Source: Mariprofundus ferrooxydans PV-1 (lineage in GTDB: Bacteria > Pseudomonadota > Zetaproteobacteria > Mariprofundales > Mariprofundaceae). Taken from it: a stretch of DNA of 64,000 nt. The notes under the pieces were generated by a model that searched no databases, was not told where the DNA came from, and was given only the letters and a program-made list of their open reading frames with translations. Shown in pieces: positions 35,411 to 44,836 of the stretch. Position 1 is the first letter of the stretch. Every line of letters begins with the position of its first letter. Position numbers and translations under genes: made by a program. The stretch is taken from positions 566,887 to 630,886 of the forward strand of contig NZ_DS022295.1 in assembly GCF_000153765.1 (NCBI RefSeq). Direction: 5' to 3'.

Positions 35411-36790
35411 TCAACGGTTGGGATGCAGCATTGTCGCCGGATCCAGCAGGCGTTTTAAATCTGCCAGTGGCATCACGTCCTGCTCTTCGCATAGCTGACG
35501 CACCGTCTTGCCTTCAGCCACGGCCTGCTTGGCAATCTTCGATGCCCTGTCATACCCGATCACAGGCGCAAGCGAGGTAACCATGCTCATGCTCCACTCG
35601 ATCTGTTCGGCACAACGCTCTGTATTTGCTGTTAAACCTTCAATGCACTTCTCTGCAAACATACGCGAGGCGGAAGCCAGTAATCTCTCCGATTCCAGCA
35701 GGTTATGCGCAATCACCGGCAGCATTACATTTAAATCCAGCAGGCCGGAAGCGCCGGCAAAGCTGATCGCCGCATCATTCCCGATCACCTGTGCACAGAC
35801 CTGCGCCAATGACTCGGCAATTACCGGATTAACCTTGCCGGGCATGATGGATGAGCCGGGCTGCACGGACGGCACCGTAATTTCTCCCAGCCCGCATCTG
35901 GGGCCGGCATTGAGCAATCGCACATCATTGGCAACCTTGACCAGACTCACAGCCACTGTTTTCAGCTGGCCGGAGAGTTCAACTGCCGCATCCTGTGCCG
36001 CCTGTGCCTCAAAATGGTTGGATGCTTCATTGAATTTGATGCCGTAATCACGGGAAAGCTGCATGGCAATGCGGGCGCCAAACTCGGCATGGGTGTTCAA
36101 ACCTGTGCCTACGGCGGTACCGCCCTGAGCAAGTTCGGTGATACGCGGCAGACAGCTCTCCAGTCGCTGGATGCCCAGCTCCACCTGTCTTGCCCAGCCG
36201 GAGATCTCCTGGCCGAGCGTAATCGGAGTGGCATCCATCAGGTGGGTGCGACCGATCTTGATAACTGTGTCGTTCGCCTTCGCTTTCTTTACCAGTTCCA
36301 CATGCAGCTGCTTCAGCGCAGGAATCAGGTCGGCGAGCAGCAGGTCGGTTGCGGCCAGATGGATAGCGGTTGGGATCACATCATTGGAGGACTGCCCCAT
36401 ATTGATATCGTCATTGGGGTGAACACTCACTTTACTGCTGAGTTGCGCGCAGCGGTGGGCAAGCACCTCATTGGCATTCATATTGGTGGATGTACCGGAA
36501 CCTGTCTGGAAAATATCCAGCACAAACTGGTCATCCCACTTACCCTCGATCATTTCGGCAGTCGCCTTGCGAATCAGCTCGGCCCGATTCTTGGGCAAGC
36601 GGCCCAGCCCCAGGTTGACCGATGCGGCAGCCTGCTTGATATGCCCCAGCGCCTTGATAAATTCCCGCGGGAATCGCAAGGTTGATACCGGAAAGTTTTC
36701 GACTGCACGCGCCGTTGATGCACCGTACATCGCCTCAGCCGGCACCTGCATCTGCCCCATCGAATCCGATTCCGTTCTATACTCGCTCAT
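35411..36790 (-). CDS. fumC: Class II fumarate hydratase
   Basis: FumC interconverts fumarate and malate in the TCA cycle without an Fe-S cluster, so it tolerates oxidants. The 459-aa protein has the fumarase/aspartase signature GSSIMPGKVNP, the TGSGTSTNMNANEV substrate segment and HPNDDINMGQSSND. AAGGAG before the ATG is a good ribosome site. Its start overlaps the stop of the phosphatase gene by 4 bp (ATGA), so translation is likely coupled. Confidence 0.97.
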   Translation of the reverse strand: MSEYRTESDSMGQMQVPAEAMYGASTARAVENFPVSTLRFPREFIKALGHIKQAAASVNLGLGRLPKNRAELIRKATAEMIEGKWDDQFVLDIFQTGSGTSTNMNANEVLAHRCAQLSSKVSVHPNDDINMGQSSNDVIPTAIHLAATDLLLADLIPALKQLHVELVKKAKANDTVIKIGRTHLMDATPITLGQEISGWARQVELGIQRLESCLPRITELAQGGTAVGTGLNTHAEFGARIAMQLSRDYGIKFNEASNHFEAQAAQDAAVELSGQLKTVAVSLVKVANDVRLLNAGPRCGLGEITVPSVQPGSSIMPGKVNPVIAESLAQVCAQVIGNDAAISFAGASGLLDLNVMLPVIAHNLLESERLLASASRMFAEKCIEGLTANTERCAEQIEWSMSMVTSLAPVIGYDRASKIAKQAVAEGKTVRQLCEEQDVMPLADLKRLLDPATMLHPNR

Positions 36791-38421
36791 ATTTGCTCCT
36801 TGTTTGCCTCACAATGACGCACGCATAACAGCGTCAGGTCATCATCATCATCGCTACGGCCATAATCGTTCAACCTGTTAAGCAGCGCTTCGGGCAGCTG
36901 CTTCAGGTCGGTAATATCCTTGTGTTCCAACAACCATTGCTTGAGTCGAGCCTCGCCAAAGCGTTCATGCCCGTTATGGCTGGAAGATTCGGTTACACCG
37001 TCGGTATAGCAGAACAGGGTATCGCCCTCATCAAGCTCCGTACGCGTCACCTCATAACTGATCCCCTTAACCAGACCGAGCGGCGGCGACAGCGCTGCAA
37101 GCTGCTCAACGCCATCATGACTGCGCAGCAGCAACGGTGGCACATGGCCGGCATTGATCCATATCAGAGAGTGTGACTGCGGCTGCAATTTACCCATAAA
37201 CAATGTCACAAAGCGCCCGCCGGTCAATGTCTCACACAGCGCTTCATTGAGATAGTTCGCAGCCTCTTCAATTGGCCAGTCCAGCGTAGCCAGACCTCGC
37301 AGCATGGCTTGCAGATTTGCCATGGTCAGTGCGGCCGGATAACCCTTACCGGAGACATCGGCAATCATCAGCCAGATACGCCCATCTTCCAGTTCGATAT
37401 AATCGTAATAATCACCGCCCACGGAAAAGCAGGTCTGCTGAAACCCGAGCAGTTGGTAAAACGGAATGACCGGTGCAAACTTAGGCAGCAACCCCTGCTG
37501 GATCTCGGCAGCTATGGCCAAAGAATCTTTCAGATCCTCCCGCTCGCGCAGGCCTCGCATGGCCGTATTCAGGCCAAGCGCCAAATCACCAAATTCATCA
37601 TCCATCAACACCGGCACACAGGCATCGAACTGCCCCTTAGCCAGTTTCTTCAGGCCGGATTCCAGTTCCTGGGTAACACGTTTAAGCGTATGGCTGATCG
37701 TCCACACCAGTATCATACTGGCTGAAACCGACATCATCAGCAGCACCAGCGCCTGCATCAGAATAAAGTGACGGCTGGATTCATCACCGCTCAGAGACAG
37801 ATAGACATAGGCGGAGAGAATCAGGGTCGGAACCAGGCCGGTAACCATAAATACCAGCCAGGGCCGATGTGTGGAGGACGTAAACTGTCGGAAAGAGTGC
37901 CCTTCATCCAGATGGCCCTGAAACAGACCATGTCCGGAGAGATGCAGGCGCAGATTGACGCTGAATACGATGGCATTGGCCACTGCCAGTGCCGGAGCCA
38001 GTACGCCGGCTCCAAAGCCGAAGTTCAGAAACAGGGAGATAAGCACACTAAGGGGCAGATCCCTCCCGCCGGCCAGTGCCGTCAGGGCGACAGCACCAAA
38101 CAGATACAAGGCAAAACTGACACCGGCAATGCTGAACAGCTTCAGAACACGCCAGGGAAAATCTGCCATGACTGTTTCGACTCTGCGCGCACTCCTTTCA
38201 GGGTTAGCAGATCTCAGACAACGGCTTAATGATCGGCAGGAGAGCCAGGCGGCTATGCCGAAGGTCAATACAAAAACCACCATATCGGCCAGTGACAGTA
38301 CCCATGTAATACCCAATGCTTCGGTATTGCCGGTCCAGCGCATGATGAACTGCCCCAGTGCGAAAACCAGTAACAGCGGCCAGAGATAAAGCGTAAATCG
38401 CGCGAATGGGTGTTGTAGCAT
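36787..38421 (-). CDS. Membrane PP2C/SpoIIE-type serine phosphatase with HAMP domain
   Basis: A 544-aa protein. The first 260 or so residues hold about six membrane helices. A HAMP-like linker follows (HTLKRVTQELESGLKKLA), then a PP2C/SpoIIE (RsbU-type) phosphatase domain with QQGLLP, VGGDYYDY, DVSGKGYPAAL and the late YTDGVTES motif; the metal-binding aspartates are all present. Such proteins dephosphorylate anti-sigma antagonists. No RsbV or RsbW partner lies nearby. The start at 38421 follows GGGG; a longer frame to 38532 would run through the preceding gene. It is translated just before fumC. Confidence 0.87.
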   Translation of the reverse strand: MLQHPFARFTLYLWPLLLVFALGQFIMRWTGNTEALGITWVLSLADMVVFVLTFGIAAWLSCRSLSRCLRSANPERSARRVETVMADFPWRVLKLFSIAGVSFALYLFGAVALTALAGGRDLPLSVLISLFLNFGFGAGVLAPALAVANAIVFSVNLRLHLSGHGLFQGHLDEGHSFRQFTSSTHRPWLVFMVTGLVPTLILSAYVYLSLSGDESSRHFILMQALVLLMMSVSASMILVWTISHTLKRVTQELESGLKKLAKGQFDACVPVLMDDEFGDLALGLNTAMRGLREREDLKDSLAIAAEIQQGLLPKFAPVIPFYQLLGFQQTCFSVGGDYYDYIELEDGRIWLMIADVSGKGYPAALTMANLQAMLRGLATLDWPIEEAANYLNEALCETLTGGRFVTLFMGKLQPQSHSLIWINAGHVPPLLLRSHDGVEQLAALSPPLGLVKGISYEVTRTELDEGDTLFCYTDGVTESSSHNGHERFGEARLKQWLLEHKDITDLKQLPEALLNRLNDYGRSDDDDDLTLLCVRHCEANKEQI

Positions 38422-38488
38422 TACCCCGACTCTAGGAGCCAGCCTCCGGCATGACAAATCCCAATTGGATCTGTTAATCCCGACCGGG

Positions 38489-39247
38489 CTAACGGGTTTC
38501 CAGCATGGCCAGTGAAGGTGATGCACCGACAAGGCGCAGTGAAATGCTGCCTGAGCCGGCCAGCGCCGGTCCGGAATAGGCGATGAACGGCAACCCCGCT
38601 TGTGACAGGGGCAGAACCAGCTGAACGCTTGGCGTCAGAGCAGATAACCATGAGTCCAGTTTTACCTCAATCAGTGCGCAACGCACCCGGCCGGCAGCCG
38701 TGGCTACCTGTCTGTATCCGGTCGGCATCGCCCGAAAATCATAGACTTTTCCGTCTGCGTAGTTCAGTGCGGAAAAACGAAAGACATCTCTGCCTGCGAG
38801 CGCAGGTATAAGCATGGCAGGTAGACCGCCCAGATCAAGCAGGCCATCCTGATCAATCCGCCGCTCAACGACACCAGTACCTGCATGGCGACGATAGAGG
38901 GTCGGCTCACCACGGTGCAGGCCGTAAATCACCTCCACCTCCTCATGCTTCTGCAGATCTTTCCGCAAGGCATAGAGGGGCTTTCCATCACTTTGCTGCA
39001 GCACGTGGCGGGCCTGCATACTGCCGCATTCCCAGACAACTTCACGCGCAGCTACCCCATGAAAATCAATCAGTCGAACCTGGTAATAAACCAGTTCATT
39101 GCCAGCATCACTACTGTAAACAAATGCTCCGCTACCCGGTGACGCCAGAGCTGTTCCGGTCATGGCGTATATCAATACCAGAAAACAGCAGAGCAGCTTC
39201 ACTTTGCTGGTAATCATATCGCCGAGGCCAGTTACCGAATTCAACAT
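38489..39247 (-). CDS. Exported protein of unknown function (DUF3108-like)
   Basis: A 252-aa protein with a signal peptide (KLLCCFLVLIYAMTGTALAS) and no membrane segment after it. The mature part is beta-rich and includes YYQVRLIDF, WECGSMQARHVLQQ, a segment on genes such as EVEVIYGL and GRVRCALIEVKLDSWLSALTPSVQL, which resembles the DUF3108 outer-membrane-associated family. The start could be ATG at 39247 or 39217; the latter gives a better signal peptide. Function unknown. Confidence 0.65.
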   Translation of the reverse strand: MLNSVTGLGDMITSKVKLLCCFLVLIYAMTGTALASPGSGAFVYSSDAGNELVYYQVRLIDFHGVAAREVVWECGSMQARHVLQQSDGKPLYALRKDLQKHEEVEVIYGLHRGEPTLYRRHAGTGVVERRIDQDGLLDLGGLPAMLIPALAGRDVFRFSALNYADGKVYDFRAMPTGYRQVATAAGRVRCALIEVKLDSWLSALTPSVQLVLPLSQAGLPFIAYSGPALAGSGSISLRLVGASPSLAMLETR

Positions 39248-39425
39248 ACCTGTAACAAAGCAATATACAGGCCACTATCGAAAACAGGGATATGAAAGAG
39301 CATAAAAGTATTATATATCAGCTCGTTGAGAAACTATAGTGATGCGACACTGTGGCCCCGGGATAACACCCCGGCACGGTTATTTTTACCGCATCGGAGA
39401 CAAAATTTCACGTCTGTGGCCCGAT

Positions 39426-40400
39426 TCAGGTAGTCCTGTCTACTGGCATCGCTTTGATCGCGGAGCGCAGAGCCAACACATAGGCCAGCAATGTAGGTGC
39501 CGCACGCAGACTACTGCGCACCACATCCGCAGGCCAGCGGGCACAATCATGTGCTGCGCTGCGCAACAACTCTGCTGCCGTGAATGAGGCTGCATCGAAC
39601 TGCTGCTGAAGCAGCGGATAAACCGGTGCAAGCAGAGTGCGCACAATCAGCGCATGCGGCACAATGCCCACATGCTGCCTGATCCACTCATCCACACGCC
39701 CGATATCGGCATGATCCAGCTGCGCAATCAACGCTTGCCATGCAAGCAGTGCATCAGCAATTTTTTTATCCTGCAGAGATGCGACCATACCCGGGCACCC
39801 CTCTGCCAATTCTACAGCCAGCTCCAGTGTGGCGACATCCGGCTTATTATCCCCCTCCATCAATGACGCATCGAGTATCCGGCGTACATCATGTTCGGCC
39901 AAAGGCATGCACTGTTGCAGCATGCAGCGGGAACGAATGGTCGCGGGCAGGCGTTCCAGGTCGGCACAAACCATCAGCAGCACACTTCCCGCTGATGGCT
40001 CCTCCAGCCCCTTCAGCAGGGCATTGGCAGCCTGATGATTCAATCGTTCCGCATCATCCAGGATCACCACTCGTCGCTCACCCTCGCTGCCGCTCAGGGA
40101 AAGAAAGCCGAGCATCTGACGTACCTGCTCGATATTCACATCGCGTTTGCCTTCAGCAAGCCCGACTCTGTACACATCCGGATGCGAACCAGCGGCAAGC
40201 ATCCTGCAACCATGGCACTCGCCGCAATCGTTATGGGAATCGCACATCAACAGGCCGGTCAGCCTCTCGGCCAGCATACGCTTGCCGATACCTTTCATGC
40301 CGTAGAGCAACCAGGCATGGTGCATACGCTGTTGTTTCAAAGCCTCTGTAAAACGCAGCTCAACCCGTTGGTGACCCAGCACCGGAGAATTGTGACTCAC
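39426..40400 (-). CDS. holB: DNA polymerase III subunit delta'
   Basis: Delta' is part of the clamp loader that places the beta clamp on primed DNA. The 324-aa protein has the AAA+ fold with a degenerate P-loop (GMKGIGKR), as usual for delta', a zinc module (CDSHNDCGECHGC), VVILDDAERLN and the SRC-type motif ATIRSRCM. Its start overlaps the stop of tmk by 4 bp. The tmk-holB order is widespread. Confidence 0.92.
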   Translation of the reverse strand: MSHNSPVLGHQRVELRFTEALKQQRMHHAWLLYGMKGIGKRMLAERLTGLLMCDSHNDCGECHGCRMLAAGSHPDVYRVGLAEGKRDVNIEQVRQMLGFLSLSGSEGERRVVILDDAERLNHQAANALLKGLEEPSAGSVLLMVCADLERLPATIRSRCMLQQCMPLAEHDVRRILDASLMEGDNKPDVATLELAVELAEGCPGMVASLQDKKIADALLAWQALIAQLDHADIGRVDEWIRQHVGIVPHALIVRTLLAPVYPLLQQQFDAASFTAAELLRSAAHDCARWPADVVRSSLRAAPTLLAYVLALRSAIKAMPVDRTT

Positions 40401-41032
40401 AGGGAGAAACGCGTCCGGATGATATGATGAACCTGCTGCTCAACGCTCTTGATATCACCGACAGCATCCACGCGCATCATCCGCCCCGGCTCCGCTTCAG
40501 CCTGACTGGCGAAGGCAGCTGTCACCCGCTGGTGAAAAGAGAGAGCCTCATCATCCAGACGGGTACTCTTCTCCCCCGCCTGTTGTCGCTGGCGCATCCG
40601 TTCCAGAGCCGCTGATACAGGCAGATCAAACCAGAGTGTCAGATCAGGCGTCACGCCGCATTCGGCAAATGTCAGCATCTGACGCAGGAGCTCATCAGCT
40701 GCGCCCAGCTTTCTGGCTGCCAGCTGATAGGCCAGTGTGGAATCACTGTAACGATCGCACAATACCCAGTCGCCCCGTTGCAGGGCCGGTTGCACAACTT
40801 CGCGCACATGCTGGGCGCGATCTGCCAGAAACAATAACATCTCACATTCAGGCACCGGCACATCCTCACCGGATAACAGCAGTTGACGAATCTTTGCACC
40901 CAACTGCGTATCACCCGGCTCGAAGGTGGTAATAATGCGCTTCCCGATTGATGTCAGCCAGTCGGCAGTCAAACGCAGTTGCGTGCTCTTGCCGCTACCA
41001 TCGCCACCTTCAAATGTGATCAACTTCCCCAT
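40397..41032 (-). CDS. tmk: Thymidylate kinase
   Basis: TMK phosphorylates dTMP to dTDP. The 211-aa protein has the P-loop FEGGDGSGKST right after the start, the TFEPGDTQLG segment, DRYSDSTLAYQ and the LID-region RMRQRQQAGEKSTRLDDE. The start at 41032 follows GGAG at 7 bases; the longer frame to 41269 is an upstream extension without homology. holB overlaps its end. Confidence 0.96.
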   Translation of the reverse strand: MGKLITFEGGDGSGKSTQLRLTADWLTSIGKRIITTFEPGDTQLGAKIRQLLLSGEDVPVPECEMLLFLADRAQHVREVVQPALQRGDWVLCDRYSDSTLAYQLAARKLGAADELLRQMLTFAECGVTPDLTLWFDLPVSAALERMRQRQQAGEKSTRLDDEALSFHQRVTAAFASQAEAEPGRMMRVDAVGDIKSVEQQVHHIIRTRFSL

Positions 41033-41117
41033 ACTCACGCTCCAGTCACCCCACCCTGCTCTTGGCAGTCGCTCAAGGCTGAAGAAACGCAGCCGCCACG
41101 TAAACCGGTGATTGACG

Positions 41118-41729
41118 CTACGGCCATTGCCAGCCACACTGCTTTGCCCGATCCACATCTTCCGGAAAATCAACATCGAAACCGGTATCCAACAGCGCCA
41201 CAGCGTCTCCCTGCCTCTCAATATTGACCAGCGTCTGTACCAATACTTTGCCCGATGACCACTGAACACCGGTAAATATTGATGCTAATAGCCTGCGCAT
41301 GGCTACCAGGTCATAGCCGCCATCTTCCACCGGACCAAGTACAATATCGTGATCCTGTAAGGCGTCGGCTGCCTGCAGCAAACGCTCATCCGGCATATGA
41401 GGCGAATCTGTACCAAGTAACAATACCGATCCGGCACGAGCTGCAAAGGCATACCGGGCCTGCAGCGCCATACGCTGCCCCAGATCTCCCTCTCCCTGTG
41501 CACGTAGCGGCAGATCAAAGCCGGCAAAGAACGGGTGTGTCACATCATCAGCGGCTATCACAACATCTGCAAACAGACGTGCAGCCCGCAAAATAACGGT
41601 TGTTGCCATGGCGGCATGCAGGGCCGCTGCCTGAGCCGGCGAATAACAGGAGGTCAGCCGCGTTTTCACACGCCCCGTGACCGGAGCCTTGCACATGATG
41701 ATGACCTGTATGCCTGTCACCTGCTGCAT
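41118..41729 (-). CDS. TIGR04282-type glycosyltransferase linked to arsenosugar loci
   Basis: A 203-aa GT-A fold protein (DUF2064/CofC-like) of the TIGR04282 family, found beside arsS/arsM-type genes in other genomes. Recognisable segments are IIMCKAPVTGRVKTRL, the nucleotide-binding GTDSPHMPDE and GPVEDGGYDLVAMR. It starts directly after the stop of the TIGR04283-type gene (TGAATG), so the two are translated together. A role in making sugar-arsenic compounds is inferred from the family name and from arsS/arsM elsewhere in the window. Confidence 0.85.
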   Translation of the reverse strand: MQQVTGIQVIIMCKAPVTGRVKTRLTSCYSPAQAAALHAAMATTVILRAARLFADVVIAADDVTHPFFAGFDLPLRAQGEGDLGQRMALQARYAFAARAGSVLLLGTDSPHMPDERLLQAADALQDHDIVLGPVEDGGYDLVAMRRLLASIFTGVQWSSGKVLVQTLVNIERQGDAVALLDTGFDVDFPEDVDRAKQCGWQWP

Positions 41730-42416
41730 TCAGCGCACCTGCCTGTACATGCTTGCCAGATCCCCTGCCGGGACACCGAAAAAATAGAGCAGGCGCAATC
41801 GCCACATCAACATCACGGTCTTGAGTATGCCATGTGTCTCCCAGCGGCGGCTGCTGGTGGTAACCTGCTCACGCAGGCAGGCGATATGCCCCTGTCGTTT
41901 CAACCGTTTGGTAAACTCGATATCTTCCATCAACGGCTGAGAAGGAAAACCTCCTGTCGCCTCAAAGTGTGAACGGCGGACAAACAGACACTGATCGCCG
42001 GTACTGATCAAAGTCAGGCGGGAGCGCGTATTGATAAACCATGCGATCATCCGCAGGAGCGGATGCCCGCCCGAGAATCGAATATCAAAACGACCGGCAA
42101 CTGTAGCAGCATCCTGCATGGCTCTTTTGACTGCCGTAAAACAGGATGAGTTAATCTCTGTATCCGAGTGAATAAACAACAGAATATCCGCATCTGTGAC
42201 AGAGGCGCCGGCATTCATCTGATTCGCCCTGCCTGCTGCACGACTGATCCAGCGGATGGTTGAGTTCTCCAGCATCTGACATGTGCCATCGGTTGAGCCG
42301 CCATCCACAATCACCACTTCATCGGCCGGCAGCGCATGCAACCGCTCGAGCAGCGCAGGCAGCAGAGCCTGCTCATTGAGGACAGGCACAACCACTGCGA
42401 TGCTGCATTCACGCAT
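41730..42416 (-). CDS. TIGR04283-type family 2 glycosyltransferase linked to arsenosugar loci
   Basis: A 228-aa GT2 glycosyltransferase of the TIGR04283 family: VVVPVLNEQ at the start, VDGGSTDGT, GRANQMNAGA and the acceptor region CLFVRRSHFEATGGFP, which is typical of this group. The metal-binding DxD position is FIHSDTE. It overlaps the end of the preceding ATP-grasp-like gene by 8 bp and runs into the TIGR04282-type gene. The three form one coupled unit. Confidence 0.88.
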   Translation of the reverse strand: MRECSIAVVVPVLNEQALLPALLERLHALPADEVVIVDGGSTDGTCQMLENSTIRWISRAAGRANQMNAGASVTDADILLFIHSDTEINSSCFTAVKRAMQDAATVAGRFDIRFSGGHPLLRMIAWFINTRSRLTLISTGDQCLFVRRSHFEATGGFPSQPLMEDIEFTKRLKRQGHIACLREQVTTSSRRWETHGILKTVMLMWRLRLLYFFGVPAGDLASMYRQVR

Positions 42417-43476
42417 CAATGCTTAAGGAGACCCAGCCACTGCCCGGCTCGCGAAAATTGGTCACCTGACCGCTCCATGCGCGACCGGCCAGCGCAATCA
42501 GGCTCTCACCATGCATATAAAGGCGTATATCCAGTTTCAGCTGCCGCCCCTCCACTTCCACTTCGGAAGCAGGCACCAGTTGTTGCACAATGGTCTCATC
42601 TACATCCATAGATTCCAGTCGCTTACGACTCATGGCTTTGCCGAGGATTACGCCCTTACCGCCGTGACGTGCCGCAGGCTTGAAGACCCACTGTTTGCGA
42701 TCGCGCCACATCGCCTGATGATCCATATCTGCCATTCTGTGCGTTTCCGGCGTGACAGCTCGGATCAGGTCGCACTGATTCATATCAACGCATGACTCCA
42801 GCAATCCCGGTTGCCACCAGTCCACCATGCGCCTTTTATCACCAATCAGTGCATAACTGCGCGGGTGTGGATTGATCACGACCTGCCCTGCCTCGTAGGC
42901 CGCACGCACATGAGCCAGTTCACGCTCCTCCAGATAAAAGTCCGTATGCCTGTTATAAATGGCATCAACACACTCATCCTTGTAGGTCAGTCGCCCACCT
43001 GTCGGTTGCAGATCCTGCGGAGAGACTACACAGGCGTGACGCCCGTCAGCACGCAGTAAATCGGCATAGGCACACATTTCCGGATACATGTATTGCGCAG
43101 TGACATCTTCGTCCATGATGGCGATATTCATCCACTGTTGCGGAAACATCGCGACCAGTCGCTCCGGCAACAGGCCGGGCAGATGTGCGTTAGCGGGCTG
43201 AGGTAACCAACGCCCGTCCCCGATATAGAGGCCGCCCGCATTATTATTGATCTCAATCAGCTTCGGGCCACTTGCAGTCAAATGAAAATCAAAACCCATC
43301 AGCACACTGGGCCATGCTGTAGCAATACGGGCAGTAGCAGGCAGCTCATCTTCCAGTGCTACCAGATAGGCGGGGTTATCTTTCAGGCGGAACACGGTGC
43401 GGGAAAAACGGAGCATCGTATCCAGATCAGAAGATGAGATAGGTACAGGGGTTTCGCTGGCCAGAGACGTCGTCAT
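42409..43476 (-). CDS. ATP-grasp-like protein of unknown substrate
   Basis: A 355-aa soluble protein. The segment KPAARHGGKGVILGKAMSRK with LKLDIRLYMHGES near the end matches the ATP-grasp fold (glutathione-synthetase-like), with acidic residues that could bind Mg-ATP. The N-terminal half (GFDFHLTASGPKLIEINNNAGG) recalls the peptide- or amine-binding domain of such ligases. The ligated substrates cannot be told. It is the first gene of the coupled unit with the two arsenosugar-associated glycosyltransferases. Confidence 0.65.
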   Translation of the reverse strand: MTTSLASETPVPISSSDLDTMLRFSRTVFRLKDNPAYLVALEDELPATARIATAWPSVLMGFDFHLTASGPKLIEINNNAGGLYIGDGRWLPQPANAHLPGLLPERLVAMFPQQWMNIAIMDEDVTAQYMYPEMCAYADLLRADGRHACVVSPQDLQPTGGRLTYKDECVDAIYNRHTDFYLEERELAHVRAAYEAGQVVINPHPRSYALIGDKRRMVDWWQPGLLESCVDMNQCDLIRAVTPETHRMADMDHQAMWRDRKQWVFKPAARHGGKGVILGKAMSRKRLESMDVDETIVQQLVPASEVEVEGRQLKLDIRLYMHGESLIALAGRAWSGQVTNFREPGSGWVSLSIDA

Positions 43477-43545
43477 GGGCAAAACCTAGAGGCTACGAAC
43501 GGAATTGCATCCATCAGATGATTGGCCTGCAGCAGCGTCATCTGT

Positions 43546-44130
43546 TCATCTCCGCCGACAGCTCCGGAAATGAGGCAAAAAAGCAGGTACGCTCCTGCGG
43601 TAAGCAGCATATTCCGGGTGATGTTCGAGCATCCTGCGCTCTTCCAGCCGGGATCCGATCAGAAAATAGAGTGCAACGGCCAGTGTCATACTCAGGCTGT
43701 TGATACTCTGAAGCGGGCTGGCAAGCAGCATCAGTATGACTCCGCTATACATCGGGTGGCGCATATAACGGTAGATACCGCTGATCACAAACGGATCGAC
43801 ATCGTGAGCCGACCGCCGAAACCCCAGAAAAGCCATGGTATCGATCGGTCTGAAGGCGGCGAAGATGATGATCGCACCGGTGATTTGCAGCATAACCAGC
43901 ATGTAGAACAACACACCCTCTGCACGAAACAGCTGTAGGTCCGGCAATGCGTGAATGCAGAACAGCCATATAGCTGTCAGCAATAGCGACACAATCGTAT
44001 AGAGTAGTCTGTAGCGCGGCTCATCCCATCCGTTTGATGCTGCCCATTGCTTGCAACGACGAGTGGCCAGCAGACTGTGGATGATGGCAAATACGAGCGT
44101 ACTCAGCCAGATGAGCAATATGCTCTGCAA
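43546..44130 (-). CDS. NnrU/isoprenylcysteine methyltransferase-like membrane protein
   Basis: A 194-aa protein with about five membrane helices and the ICMT/PEMT-type signature RYMRHPMYSG, then GSRLEERRMLEHHPEYAAYRRSVPAF. Members include membrane SAM-dependent methyltransferases and NnrU-like denitrification-linked proteins; the substrate is unknown. The frame opens with TTG at 44130, 6 bp after the stop of the previous gene, so the start is uncertain. Confidence 0.75.
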   Translation of the reverse strand: MQSILLIWLSTLVFAIIHSLLATRRCKQWAASNGWDEPRYRLLYTIVSLLLTAIWLFCIHALPDLQLFRAEGVLFYMLVMLQITGAIIIFAAFRPIDTMAFLGFRRSAHDVDPFVISGIYRYMRHPMYSGVILMLLASPLQSINSLSMTLAVALYFLIGSRLEERRMLEHHPEYAAYRRSVPAFLPHFRSCRRR

Positions 44131-44135
44131 CGGGG

Positions 44136-44723
44136 CTAATCTGTTATTCGTGTCAGGCGGTTGCAGTCTGTGTGGTGGAATATTCCCTCGACACCATGAA
44201 TCTGCAGATGGGTATCCTCATGGTAGGAAAAAGCGCCGTCCTCATGCAGTTCGACCGACAAATCATATCGCACCGTTCTGAAAGCCTGATCCAGAAACGG
44301 ATTGGAAAGGATGCCGAAGGTGGTTGACCCGAGCAGGGCTTGCATGGTGAATGCTGTCGCATCCGCAGATGCATCGCCTCCGGCATTGATGGTGACGCCG
44401 CGGGGCACCATAAAACAACGCATCACCTGCCCTGCTTTGGCATCCCACAACCAGTAACCGACCTCTTCATGGAACGGGTCGTCACAACCCAACGGCCATG
44501 CCGTGGTTGCGTAGCGTAACCCGTAAAGCAGCTGGGGACCGTTGACGACCGGCCCCAGCGGCTCAAACTGCAAGCGCTCACGATACGGCGTTTCCACCGG
44601 GCCATGGCGACCCGCTGCCACATCTATGCCTGCCTCTCCACTCCATGTGCCTGCAAGGCCGGAGAGTGGCCCGAGACAACTCACTATATCGGCACCACCT
44701 ACCGCCTTATCAAATACATCCAT
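44136..44723 (-). CDS. Nitrobindin-like heme-binding beta-barrel protein (FABP family)
   Basis: A 195-aa protein of the nitrobindin/THAP4-like group, a ten-strand barrel with heme in some members. The signature LAGTWSGEAG is near residues 23-32 and the end has YHEDTHLQIHGVEGIFHHTDCN. Homologues bind heme or scavenge nitric oxide and peroxynitrite. AAAGGAGAG before the ATG is a good ribosome site. It lies next to the peroxidase gene and upstream of the NnrU-like gene, which would fit an oxidative or nitrosative stress role. Confidence 0.8.
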   Translation of the reverse strand: MDVFDKAVGGADIVSCLGPLSGLAGTWSGEAGIDVAAGRHGPVETPYRERLQFEPLGPVVNGPQLLYGLRYATTAWPLGCDDPFHEEVGYWLWDAKAGQVMRCFMVPRGVTINAGGDASADATAFTMQALLGSTTFGILSNPFLDQAFRTVRYDLSVELHEDGAFSYHEDTHLQIHGVEGIFHHTDCNRLTRITD

Positions 44724-44836
44724 GATTCTCTCCTTTTACGACAAAGAGACACAGAGTCACGAAGAAACAATATCTGATAAAGATCGTAAATCTTCTTATG
44801 ACTCTGTTTCCCTGCCCACTGCGGTAACGGTTTTGA

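Noticed and set aside
41033-41269. Upstream extension of tmk
   Set aside because: The added residues lack similarity to thymidylate kinases, and GGAG sits before the ATG at 41032, immediately before the P-loop segment.
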